Positions 50,175 through 60,776 of a stretch of DNA of 64,000 nucleotides are shown piece by piece; within the stretch, counting starts at the first letter, position 1; each line of letters begins with the position of its first letter. The stretch spans positions 2,046,001 to 2,110,000 of the forward strand of contig NZ_CP075185.1 of NCBI RefSeq assembly GCF_020510685.1. Direction: 5' to 3'. The position numbers were made by a program, and so were the translations under genes. The DNA is from Dechloromonas denitrificans. GTDB taxonomy: Bacteria; Pseudomonadota; Gammaproteobacteria; Burkholderiales; Rhodocyclaceae. A model generated the notes under the pieces. The model did not search any database, was not told where the DNA came from, and worked only from the letters and a program-made list of their open reading frames with translations.

Positions 50175-50626
50175 TTGCCACCCCATGGCTGGATCGGCAC
50201 CGTGGAAATCGCATTGGCCGGGGCGCCTTCGATAATCTTCCGGCTGATCGCCAGATAAACCAGCACCTTGCGCTTTTCGTCGAGGAAGCGGTGAATCTTG
50301 GTTTCCTTGAAGAGGATCGAGGTGTCTTCGCTGAACACCACTTCATCGTCCGGCAGCTTGGCCGGCAGGTTGATCGGGCCGATCTGGCGGCAGGCTAGCG
50401 AGAATTGCGAAGGGTCTTCGGCCAGCCCGAAACTACCCTTGACGCCGCCGGTTCGCGCCTGGCTGACATGACAGGTGACGCCGGAAATTTTCGGATCGTC
50501 GTAGGCATAGACGCAGATCCGATGATTGGCCCCGATCAGCTTCCAGGTCGTCGTGGTGCAGGCGATTTCCTCGGCGCTTGCCGGCAGGGTAAGCGCGGCA
50601 AGGAGCAGGGCGGTCAGGTATTTCAT
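50171..50626 (-). CDS. creA: CreA family periplasmic protein
   Basis: A 151-aa protein with a Sec signal peptide (1-18, ending PASA). The CreA signature is clear: KLIG.NHRICVYAYDDPKISGVTCHVS, then KGSFGLAEDPSQFS and CRQIGPI. CreA is widespread but of unknown function. It lies one base downstream of the exonuclease gene. Confidence 0.9.
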   Translation of the reverse strand: MKYLTALLLAALTLPASAEEIACTTTTWKLIGANHRICVYAYDDPKISGVTCHVSQARTGGVKGSFGLAEDPSQFSLACRQIGPINLPAKLPDDEVVFSEDTSILFKETKIHRFLDEKRKVLVYLAISRKIIEGAPANAISTVPIQPWGGK

Positions 50627-50627
50627 G

Positions 50628-52022
50628 TCAATTCCTCGTCAATGACGCATGGGCCGATGATAAGGGAATCATCTTGCCAACATGCTTCGCCAACAGCTTG
50701 TAGATATCCCGATCGAATGGCGGGCGAGTGGCGTCCAGCAGGTCGTGCAATTCAACTTCGGAACGGGCCGTCCCGAGGTAGCGCCAGCCTTCGATCAGAT
50801 GGAGTTCCTTGCCTTCGCGGATCAGTGCCGGTCCGTTCACCGGCCAGGCGACCAGCTTCAGCCGGGTCAGTGCGCCGACCAGCCGCATCGTGTGTTTGGC
50901 ATAGGGTTCGTGACCAACGCAGGCGCCTTTGCAGCGCCGGATCTGGTAGCCGAAACAGGGTTTGCCGGGAACGTTTTTCTCCAGGCCGAGCAGGGTGTCG
51001 CACAGATTGTATTCGGTCGCCAGTGCGCGCAGCACGTCGGTGGCTTCCTTGCTGTTCTTGAACAGGCCGTAGCAGGAGGCATGGATGCCGAATTCAAGAT
51101 CGCGGGCCGATGTCAGTTCCGGGCGCAGCCAGCCTTCGCCCTCGTCGACCAGAGTCCAGGTGCAAATGTCGTCGTTCTTGCGCAACTGGCGGTTGCTGCT
51201 CGGCTGCAGTTGCTTGACCAGCGCCGCTTCCTTGAGCAAGGCACCGATTTCGCCGGCGGTTTCGATCCAGTCGATGCGCCTGAGCTGTTGCGACAGGGCC
51301 ATGTCCTTGGCCGACTTGTGGTCGGCGGCGAAGTGGGACAGCACGCGCTTGCGGATGTCCTTGGCCTTGCCGATGTAGAGCGGCAGTTCGTTTTCACCGT
51401 AGAAAAGATAGACACCGGGCGTTTCCGGTAACTCGTCGATGATCCCGGGATCAAGCTGGGAAGGCAGGCTGGGATGGGCGTTGAGCGTCTTCAGCGCAGC
51501 CTGCACGGTTTCCAGGCCGGGTGCGACGTGGATACGCTGCCAGAACTGGTGGATCAACTGGGCATCGGCCAGTGCCCGGTGACGTGCCTCGGCCTGCAAG
51601 CCATGGCGCTCGATCAGCGAATCCAGATTGTGGCGCTTGTGTTCGGGAAACAGCGTACGCGACAGCTTCACCGTGCATAGCACCGGCGCCCGGAACACAA
51701 TGCCCAGGCGCTGGAATTCATTTTTCAGGAAGCCATAGTCGAAGCGCGCGTTATGCGCGATGAACAGGCGGCCTTCCAGGCGACACAAGGCTTCGCCGGC
51801 GACCTCTTCAAATGCCGGCGCATCGGCCACCATGGCGTTGCTGATCCCGGTCAGTTGTTCGATGAAAGGCGGAATGCGGATGCCCGGATTGACCAGTTGC
51901 TGCCACTCGCGAACGCTGCCGTCGGCATCGACCTCGACGATGCCGATTTCGGTGATGCGGTCGAAGGTGGCGGTGGCGCCGGTGGTTTCCAGGTCGACGA
52001 AAGCGAGGGGTTTGCGGTGCAT
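50628..52022 (-). CDS. Exonuclease (DnaQ-like) fused to GIY-YIG nuclease domain
   Basis: 464 aa. The N-terminal DEDDh exonuclease (about 1-170: FVDLETTGA, then HNARFDYGFL and HRALADA) resembles the epsilon subunit of DNA polymerase III. The C-terminal GIY-YIG domain (about 200-280: GVYLFYGENELPLYIGKAKDIRKRV) resembles UvrC/Cho. A small Cys-bearing region (CFGYQIRRCKGAC) follows. Exo plus Cho-type fusions occur in proteobacteria and may act in repair. First gene of a three-gene operon. Confidence 0.88.
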   Translation of the reverse strand: MHRKPLAFVDLETTGATATFDRITEIGIVEVDADGSVREWQQLVNPGIRIPPFIEQLTGISNAMVADAPAFEEVAGEALCRLEGRLFIAHNARFDYGFLKNEFQRLGIVFRAPVLCTVKLSRTLFPEHKRHNLDSLIERHGLQAEARHRALADAQLIHQFWQRIHVAPGLETVQAALKTLNAHPSLPSQLDPGIIDELPETPGVYLFYGENELPLYIGKAKDIRKRVLSHFAADHKSAKDMALSQQLRRIDWIETAGEIGALLKEAALVKQLQPSSNRQLRKNDDICTWTLVDEGEGWLRPELTSARDLEFGIHASCYGLFKNSKEATDVLRALATEYNLCDTLLGLEKNVPGKPCFGYQIRRCKGACVGHEPYAKHTMRLVGALTRLKLVAWPVNGPALIREGKELHLIEGWRYLGTARSEVELHDLLDATRPPFDRDIYKLLAKHVGKMIPLSSAHASLTRN

Positions 52023-52160
52023 GGGGAAAATAAGTGCCGGACAGCCCGCGATGATACCGTCAGAACGAGCCGGTGACCGGAATGGTGAAGATGCCGCCAG
52101 GAACGTCGCGGTTGGTAAGCTCCGGCGGGCGCCAATGAATCGTTGCGGTGGCGTGACCTG

Positions 52161-52207
52161 AAACTATATGTAGTTCAATTTTTGTTTTTTGTTACCGTAT
52201 GTAGTGG
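52161..52207. promoter_or_regulatory. Paired NrdR boxes upstream of nrdAB
   Basis: Two 16-base sites, AAACTATATGTAGTTC (52161-52176) and TTACCGTATGTAGTGG (52192-52207), match the NrdR box (ACACwATATATwGTGT-like) in the core, and lie 31 bases apart, the usual three-turn spacing. They sit just upstream of the -35 at 52214. NrdR represses RNR genes according to ATP/dATP; the nrdR gene is not in the window. Confidence 0.72.
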
Positions 52208-52213
52208 TTTTTC

Positions 52214-52243
52214 TTGACTTCGATAATGCCGGGCAGCTAGACT
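52214..52243 (+). promoter_or_regulatory. Sigma-70 type promoter for nrdAB
   Basis: TTGACT (52214-52219), 18 bases, then TAGACT (52238-52243). Transcription near 52250 would begin just ahead of the cobalamin riboswitch, which supports this assignment. Confidence 0.55.
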
Positions 52244-52254
52244 GCCGTTCATTG

Positions 52255-52425
52255 AAGGTTCCCCGCAAGGGGATTGAAAGGGAATCCGGTGCCAGGTCTT
52301 CGACCTGAATTCCGGGGCTGCCCCCGCAACTGTAATCGGCGAGCGTTTCGCCACCCCATGCCACTGGATGCGTCCGGGAAGGCGGGTGAAACGCGCTGAG
52401 CCGAGAGCCAGGAGACCTGCCTCAA
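52255..52425 (+). ncRNA. Cobalamin (B12) riboswitch upstream of nrdA
   Basis: The conserved B12 aptamer is clear: a 5' GGTTCCCC-type arm, GGGAATCCGGTG, a CTGCCCCCGCAACTGTAATCG-like core, GCCACTGG and the terminal B12 box AGCCAGGAGACCTGCC (52406-52421). B12 riboswitches ahead of B12-independent RNR genes repress them when cobalamin can support class II RNR (known in Streptomyces). I infer the same logic here. Confidence 0.92.
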
Positions 52426-52570
52426 TGTGTCCTTTTTTTGATGTTTTTGGGGCGGGGTGTCCCTGACGAGAGGTTTTTGCGTGGTCTGTTGCCGTTGGTC
52501 CGTCGCGTCGAGCCGTTGCCGGGATTCTTCCCGTCGCATCGGCTGGCCTGTTCCGGCGGCACACGTACTC

Positions 52571-52599
52571 GGTTCTCCGCCCCCCCGATACGGAGAATC
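52571..52599 (+). promoter_or_regulatory. Hairpin over the nrdA ribosome-binding site
   Basis: GGTTCTCCG (52571-52579) pairs with CGGAGAATC (52591-52599), one G-U pair, enclosing a C-rich loop. The 3' arm contains the GGAGAA Shine-Dalgarno-like sequence just before the TTG at 52603, so folding would block translation. This is a possible expression platform for the riboswitch. Confidence 0.5.
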
Positions 52600-52602
52600 G
52601 CC

Positions 52603-55367
<2,765 letters not shown>

Positions 55368-55371
<4 letters not shown>

Positions 55372-56492
55372 GCGCGCTCCGCTTTGACGACTGGGATCAG
55401 CCTGCTGCCCCAAAGCCGGTTGCCGCTGCGATCGACACTGAAATACCAGCGAACGGCGTACTTCCCCCAATGCCACCCACCGCCGCCCTGGCGCCGATCA
55501 ACGCGGCGGACAAGCGCATCGTCAATGGCAAGGCCGACATCAACCAGTTGGCGCCCTTCAAGTACCCGTGGGCCTGGGAGTTCTTCCTCAAGGCCAACCG
55601 CAACCACTGGACGCCGCTCGAAATCAGCATGGCGCAGGACGTGCACGACTACCACCACAAGCTCAGCCCGGCCGAGCGCCACGTTTTCGAGAATGTGCTG
55701 GCCTATCTGACGACCTCCGACATCCTCGCCATGCGCAACATCGGCCTGGCGGTGATGGAGAAGATGAGCGCGCCGGAACTGCAGATCTACCAGGCCCGCC
55801 AGGTCTATGAAGAAGCGCTGCACACCTGGACCTACCAGCACTGCATCGAAAGCATCGGTCTCGATCAGCAGGAAATCTACAACCGTTACCGTGTCGTGCC
55901 GGAAATCCACGGCAAGATCGCGCTCGCCAATCGGCGCTTGGGAAAGGTACTCCGTTCGGACTTCGATCTCACCGACCGCGCCAACCTGCACGAATTCGCA
56001 CTCTCCTATTTCTTCTTCGCGGTGATTTTCGAAGGCTGCTGGTTCTACAACGGCTTCACGCCGATCTTCGCGCTGCAGCGGCGCGGTTTGATGAAGGGCG
56101 CCGCCGAGCAGTTGCAGTACATCATGCGCGACGAGGTGCTGCACTGCGCTTTCGGCATTCGCGTCATCCGCGAATTGCTCATCGAAGAAAACCTGACGCT
56201 CGATCCCGTCGCGCTGCGCGAACTGTGGGATGAAGCCGAGGCCGCCGAAGTCGCCTACGCCGGGTTCATCCTGAAAGAACCGATTCTCGGCTACAACGCC
56301 GATCTGCACGTCCGGCAGTTCCGCTTCGTCGCCAACCGGCGGGCCAGGCAGGTCGGTGTCGAGGAGCCCTTCCCGGGCGCCGAGAACGTCCTGCCCTGGC
56401 TCGACGAGCAGGCCAACCTGCGCAAGGAGAAGAACTTCTTCGAAACGCGGGTGACCGAGTACCAGACGGGTGGGGCGTTGGCCTGGGATTGA
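55368..56492 (+). CDS. nrdB: Ribonucleoside-diphosphate reductase, beta subunit (class I)
   Basis: 374 aa. The diiron/tyrosyl radical site is complete: EALHTWTY supplies the E-xx-H ligands and the radical Tyr, and EGCWFYNG and RDEVLHC give the second helix pair. This is a tyrosyl-radical class I subunit (class Ia-like from its partnership with an ATP-cone NrdA). Starts at ATG 55368 inside the nrdA stop. Confidence 0.93.
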
Positions 56493-56688
56493 TTCGGCGG
56501 GCACGCCTCGCCTTTTGAGTCAGGGCGGCTACCTTAAGCGCGATTTGAGGTACTTTCCGGAACTCGGCAGCAAATCGCCGCCGTCGACTCAAGGGAACCA
56601 CTGCGCAAACGGATCGTCCACCACAGGCGGAAGGTGGCGACCGGGCGTTTCGGCCCGGTCGGCTTCTTCGGCCAGCGAAAGGCAAGCA

Positions 56689-58017
56689 ATGTCACCCCGA
56701 CGACTCATACAAGGAATCATCTTGGTCCTCTCTACCAGTTTTCTGGTCGGCGCCTGCGCCGACGACAAGACCGCCGCCAAGGCGGCAAAACCGGCGGTCA
56801 CCGATAGCATCGTGCTCGGCATGGGCTGTTTCTGGGGCGCCGAAAAACGAATGGCGGCCATCCCCGGCGTGCTCGATGTCGAAAGCGGTTACGCCAACGG
56901 CGAGGTCGCTGGCACCTACGAAGCGGTGCTCGCCCACGAAAAAGCGCTGCGTGCCGGCAAGTCCAGCCAGCGCAACCACGCCGAAGTGGTCAAGGTGACC
57001 TTCGACCCGGCCAAGGTCGATCTGGAAAAGGTGCTGATCCAGTTCTGGGAAAGCCACAACCCGACGCAGGGCAACCGCCAGGGCAACGATGTCGGCACCA
57101 ATTACCGCAGCGCCATCTACACCCACAACGATGCCCAGCAGGCGCTCGCCCTGAAAACCAAGGATGCCTACCAGAAGGCCCTGTCCGCCGAGAAATTCGG
57201 CGCCATCACCACCGAAATCGCGCCGCTGAAAAAGTACTACTCGGCCGAGGAATACCACCAGAACTACCTGGTCAAGAACCCCGACGGTTATTGCGGCCTG
57301 GGCGGTACCGGGGTCAAGTATCCGAATGCCAACGGCGCTTCGACGCCGATGCCGCCGGCCGCCACCAAGGCGCCGCGACTCGAGGCCAAGGCGCTCAACT
57401 TCGAGCGCCAGCTGATCGTCTTCGAGGCCGATGACTGCGCCTACTGCCGCAAGTTCAAGGCCGACGTGCTTGATCACTGGAAATCGCCGGTCGCCGTCGT
57501 CCGCACGCTGCACCCCGAAGCGCCGGCTGGCTGGTCGCTGGAAAAGGCACTGTTCGCTACGCCGACCATGGTGCTCTTCGAGAAGGGCAAGGAAGTCTCG
57601 CGCTATACCGGCTACAACGGCGAAACCGCCCGCTTCTGGAAATGGCTGGGCTTTCACCTGCTGACACCGGCCCAGCAGAAGATCGCCTTCGAGCTGGGGA
57701 CCGAGCGCCCGGGTACCGGCTCCAACCTCGATGAAAAGCGCCCCGGCACCTTCGTCGATCCGATCTCCGGCGTGCCGCTGTTCCGCAGCGATACCAAGTT
57801 TGAGAGCGGCACCGGCTGGCCGAGCTTCTTCAATCCGCTGCCCGGCGCCATCTCGCTGCATGAAGATATCAGCATGGGCATGAAACGCGTCGAAGTGCGC
57901 AGTGCCAGTTCCGGCATCCACCTCGGCCACGTCTTCGACGACGGCCCGCCGCCGACCGGCAAGCGTTATTGCATCAACGGCAACGTGCTCAAATTCGTGC
58001 CGGACGCGGCCAAGTAG
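56689..58017 (+). CDS. msrAB: Methionine sulfoxide reductase MsrA-Trx-MsrB fusion lipoprotein
   Basis: 442 aa. A lipoprotein-like signal ends LVGAC (Cys near 21). MsrA follows (about 40-210, catalytic Cys in GMGCFWGAEK), then a thioredoxin-like region with DDCAYCRKF (about 240-330), then MsrB (about 345-440, GTGWPSFF and catalytic Cys in RYCINGN). The MsrB part lacks the usual paired CxxC zinc sites. Periplasmic repair of oxidised methionines is expected. The order A-Trx-B differs from neisserial PilB (Trx-A-B). I start at ATG 56689; the frame opens further upstream without homology. Confidence 0.88.
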   Translation: MSPRRLIQGIILVLSTSFLVGACADDKTAAKAAKPAVTDSIVLGMGCFWGAEKRMAAIPGVLDVESGYANGEVAGTYEAVLAHEKALRAGKSSQRNHAEVVKVTFDPAKVDLEKVLIQFWESHNPTQGNRQGNDVGTNYRSAIYTHNDAQQALALKTKDAYQKALSAEKFGAITTEIAPLKKYYSAEEYHQNYLVKNPDGYCGLGGTGVKYPNANGASTPMPPAATKAPRLEAKALNFERQLIVFEADDCAYCRKFKADVLDHWKSPVAVVRTLHPEAPAGWSLEKALFATPTMVLFEKGKEVSRYTGYNGETARFWKWLGFHLLTPAQQKIAFELGTERPGTGSNLDEKRPGTFVDPISGVPLFRSDTKFESGTGWPSFFNPLPGAISLHEDISMGMKRVEVRSASSGIHLGHVFDDGPPPTGKRYCINGNVLKFVPDAAK

Positions 58018-58029
58018 TTCCAGCGCCCC

Positions 58030-58045
58030 TGTCGTAAAGGCGACA
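58030..58045 (+). promoter_or_regulatory. NifA-type upstream activator site (TGT-N10-ACA)
   Basis: TGT-CGTAAAGGCG-ACA has the exact NifA spacing and lies about 65 bases upstream of the -24 element below, within the normal range. It also forms an imperfect dyad. Confidence 0.6.
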
Positions 58046-58108
58046 AGGCGGCGCGGCTAGCTTCGCCCGCGCCGTCGGGAAGCCCCGGTTTTTCGGGCGG
58101 CTGCGCCT

Positions 58109-58123
58109 TGGCACTGCTTTTGC
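58109..58123 (+). promoter_or_regulatory. Sigma-54 promoter (-24/-12)
   Basis: TGGCACTGCTTTTGC keeps TGGCAC, five bases, then TTGC, a perfect match to the core -24/-12 consensus. Transcription is expected near 58135, 29 bases ahead of the rhodanese ATG. Confidence 0.78.
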
Positions 58124-58163
58124 GTTGGCTTGCAGATCCTGGCTTTCCGAGTATCTGCCCACC

Positions 58164-58502
58164 ATGAGCACTGTAGAAAAACCGGCCTATCACTGTCTTT
58201 CGCCGCAGGATGCCGCCGTCCTGCTTTTGGCCGAGCCGTCGGCCAGCATCTTCGACGTGCGGGACATCGCCAACTACCAGCGGGCGCACATCGACGGCGC
58301 CATGCATCTGTCCGAAGATCGCCTGCTGGCCTGGATGCGCCGCCTGCCGAAGGAGGCGCCGATCGTCATCTATTGCTATCAGGGCAATGCGAGCAAGACC
58401 TTTGCCCAGATGTTCATCGATTTTCGCTACACCCGCGTATTCAGCGTCGATGGCGGCTACGAGCCGCTGGCTGCGGCGCTCACCGCCGCGGTCGCCGCAT
58501 GA
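58164..58502 (+). CDS. GlpE-like rhodanese
   Basis: A 112-aa single-domain rhodanese with the GlpE-type active-site loop CYQGNAS (Cys near 70) and the DVRDIANYQRAHIDGAMHL signature. It is a cytosolic sulfurtransferase, moving sulfane sulfur. Together with its sigma-54/NifA-type promoter and the GST gene, it fits the nif-associated rhodanese of some diazotrophs (rhdN-like). The stop overlaps the next ATG (ATGA). Confidence 0.85.
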   Translation: MSTVEKPAYHCLSPQDAAVLLLAEPSASIFDVRDIANYQRAHIDGAMHLSEDRLLAWMRRLPKEAPIVIYCYQGNASKTFAQMFIDFRYTRVFSVDGGYEPLAAALTAAVAA

Positions 58503-58867
58503 CGCCAGGCCGTGCTGCCGAATGGGTGGCGGCTCACGCCTTGTCGTCCAGCGATGTCGATTGCGCGACCACGGTGATGCTCAAGATTCTCGATGGCAAA
58601 TGCAAGATGAGCCCGGTGGACAAAGTCGTCATGGAGCACCTCTACGACGCCGTGAAGAACTGCTCGGGCCAACGCTTCGGCGAAGAATTCCACAGCCTGA
58701 TCGCCACCGCGCGGCAGGCCTCCAGCGAAGCCCTGAAAAACCACATTTACGAAAAACGCGTGCTGGCCGAAACCGCCATCTCCCGCCCGGTGATGAAAGC
58801 CTTCAAGGCGATGATCCGGCGGGAAGGGCTGTTCGCCGGCCTGCCGGAAGAGGACGAAGAGGCATGA
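58499..58867 (+). CDS. Small protein of unknown function in putative NifA-controlled operon
   Basis: 122 aa; I do not recognise the family. It is helical by inspection, with Cys in VDCATTV, GKCKMS and KNCSG and an acidic C-terminus. It is coupled at both ends (ATGA overlaps) to the rhodanese and the GST, so the three should be co-translated. A link to nitrogenase cofactor or Fe-S metabolism is inference from the promoter only. Confidence 0.7.
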   Translation: MTPGRAAEWVAAHALSSSDVDCATTVMLKILDGKCKMSPVDKVVMEHLYDAVKNCSGQRFGEEFHSLIATARQASSEALKNHIYEKRVLAETAISRPVMKAFKAMIRREGLFAGLPEEDEEA

Positions 58868-59496
58868 CCATGAAGTTCTACATGACCCCCGGCTCGTGCT
58901 CGACCGGCATCCACATCCTGCTTGAAGAGTGCGGCCTGGTCTTCGAGGCCTACATCGTCAACCTGCTGGCCGGCGACCAGTACAAGAAGGACTACCTGGC
59001 GATCAACCCCAAGGCCAGCATCCCGACACTGGTCCTCGACGACGGCACGGCGCTCACCGAGTTTTCCGCCATCGCCTGGTGGCTGGGGCGCAGCTACCCG
59101 AAGCGCAAGCTGCTGCCGGAGAGCATCAAGGACGAAGTGCAGGTGCTCAGCGTCATGAACCATGCCGTGCATACGCTGCACACCCAGGGCTTCGCCCGCA
59201 TCTTCACCACCGAACGCTTTTCGCCGAGCAGCGCCGACCACGAATCGGTCAAGGCGCAGGGCCGGCAAATCATCGATCAGGGCTTTGCCATCGTCAATCG
59301 CCAACTGGCCGGCCGGGAATACGTTGTCGATCACTTCAGCATCGCCGATGCCGCGCTGTTCTATGTCGAATTCTGGGCCGACCGCATCGGCATCCCGCTG
59401 CCGGAAAACTGCCAGGCCCATTACCGCCGGATGCTGACCCGCCCGGCGGTCCGCCAGGTGCTGGCGGAGGAGGGCTACGCTGCCGTGCTGCGCTGA
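58864..59496 (+). CDS. Glutathione S-transferase family protein
   Basis: 210 aa. The N-terminal thioredoxin-fold (MKFYMTPGSCSTGIHILLEECGL, NPKASIPTLVLDDG) and helical C-terminal domain (SIADAALFYVEFW) match bacterial GSTs. A Ser/Cys at the TPGSCS position is the likely glutathione contact. It is last in the operon with the rhodanese and unknown gene. GST genes also occur in nif clusters of Azotobacter and Azoarcus-type bacteria. Start taken at ATG 58864 within the preceding stop; ATG 58870 is possible. Confidence 0.85.
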   Translation: MTMKFYMTPGSCSTGIHILLEECGLVFEAYIVNLLAGDQYKKDYLAINPKASIPTLVLDDGTALTEFSAIAWWLGRSYPKRKLLPESIKDEVQVLSVMNHAVHTLHTQGFARIFTTERFSPSSADHESVKAQGRQIIDQGFAIVNRQLAGREYVVDHFSIADAALFYVEFWADRIGIPLPENCQAHYRRMLTRPAVRQVLAEEGYAAVLR

Positions 59497-59544
59497 AGGT
59501 GAACCAGCGGAGTTGCCAGCTGCCTGGCAACTCCCAGGTCGGAA

Positions 59545-60243
59545 CTATTCAAATTGATGCTTGCTCAAGCGTTCAAGACTCGGAATCTTCAGATGCCGGC
59601 CCTCGACCCGAATCAGATCGAGATCGTTCAATTCACGCAGAATGCGCGAGAAATACTCCTGGGTGAGATTGAGGCGGGAAGCGATGACGCATTTTTTAAC
59701 TGAAAGATCGAGGCTCGCCGCTTCACCGTCCAGCTCACCGTTTTCCAGCTGATCGAGCAGGTACCCGATGAAGCGCTGCTTGCCGGTGAGCAGGGTATAG
59801 CCTTCGACATCCTGCATCAGGTGGTGCGTCCGGAGGGCCAGGCTGCTCAGCATCTTGCTCCTGATGCCGTGATCGCGATCCATCTCGCCGAATACCGTCG
59901 ACGTCGAGACATGCAGCAACAGGCTGCTGTTAAGGGCTTGCGCCGAAACGACATAGGGCTTGTCGAGGAACATCATGGCCTCCCCGAAGCTCTGTCCTTG
60001 TTGCACCACCTCGACAATCTTCTCGCCCCCCTGGGGCGAAGTGAACGATAGCTTGACCTGCCCGAAAATGAGGATGTGAAAGCCCGTGCACGGATCGCCG
60101 CGATGAAAAATCGTCTCCCCTTGGGCGCAGCGAACTTCCCGGGTTCCTTTGGCGATCCGGGCAATTTCGTTTGCGCCAAGCTCATTGAAGAGCGCCGCAT
60201 TCTTCAGATGGGTTTCAACATTGATCCGCTGATGATCTCGCAC
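59545..60243 (-). CDS. Crp/Fnr family transcriptional regulator
   Basis: 232 aa. An N-terminal cyclic nucleotide-binding-type domain (about 20-130, FHRGDPCTGFHILIFGQVKLSF and QSFGEAMMF) is followed by a C-terminal HTH (about 180-220, IASRLNLTQEYFSRILRELND). The N-terminal cysteine cluster of FNR is absent, so it is not an FNR oxygen sensor; DNR/NreDNR-like NO-responsive members look similar. Faces the GST operon convergently. Confidence 0.87.
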   Translation of the reverse strand: MRDHQRINVETHLKNAALFNELGANEIARIAKGTREVRCAQGETIFHRGDPCTGFHILIFGQVKLSFTSPQGGEKIVEVVQQGQSFGEAMMFLDKPYVVSAQALNSSLLLHVSTSTVFGEMDRDHGIRSKMLSSLALRTHHLMQDVEGYTLLTGKQRFIGYLLDQLENGELDGEAASLDLSVKKCVIASRLNLTQEYFSRILRELNDLDLIRVEGRHLKIPSLERLSKHQFE

Positions 60244-60252
60244 GCGGTTCCC

Positions 60253-60501
60253 TCACGATGCCCTGGGGGCGTCAGTGATGCTTGCCCGGTTGGCCAGGAC
60301 AAGGTTTCTCAGCAAGACTTTCGCCAAATCTTCCGGATGTCGGTTGGCCAGTTGCTGGCTTGTGCCGCCCGTTGCGGTCGAAACGACGAGAATCATTCCG
60401 GCAATCCAGTAATTGCCGGTGAAGACGTCGCCATCGATTTCGCAACTAACGGGCCACCTTTCATACCGTCGGTAGCTTGTGCCGATGCTGTGGCTACGCA
60501 C
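60253..60501 (-). CDS. Possible small hypothetical protein
   Basis: An 82-aa frame with a GTG start and one hydrophobic stretch (NYWIAGMILVVSTATGG). It lies between the Crp/Fnr regulator and ydcH on the same strand. No family is recognised; the only support is the position and an open frame. Confidence 0.3.
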   Translation of the reverse strand: MRSHSIGTSYRRYERWPVSCEIDGDVFTGNYWIAGMILVVSTATGGTSQQLANRHPEDLAKVLLRNLVLANRASITDAPRAS

Positions 60502-60517
60502 GCTTTGCCTGCGGCAT

Positions 60518-60748
60518 TCAGGTCTTGACCCGAGTCAGGCTTATTTTCTGAAGCAGCGCGTACAGCTCGTCCTTGATAGCCAGCTTTTTCTTTTTCAGAA
60601 CCTCGATCTCATCGGGCGTTCCGGGCTCCAATTTGGATTCCATGCCCTTGATCTTCTGATCGAGGGTGTTGTGCTTGTCGAACAGGGTCTGGAAGTACCT
60701 GTCGGTAGTCTTCAATTCGGAAATCAGGTCGCGATATTCATGAAACAT
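60518..60748 (-). CDS. ydcH: DUF465/YdcH family protein
   Basis: A 76-aa coiled-coil protein, MFHEYRDLISELK... with LKKKKLAIKDELYALL near the C-terminus, typical of the YdcH family. Function is unknown. ATG at 60748 has a GGAG ribosome-binding site; a longer frame to 60841 overlaps gdhA. It follows gdhA by 28 bases and may be its distal operon gene. Confidence 0.85.
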   Translation of the reverse strand: MFHEYRDLISELKTTDRYFQTLFDKHNTLDQKIKGMESKLEPGTPDEIEVLKKKKLAIKDELYALLQKISLTRVKT

Positions 60749-60776
60749 GGGAATCTCCAACGGGATTGAGGCGGAT

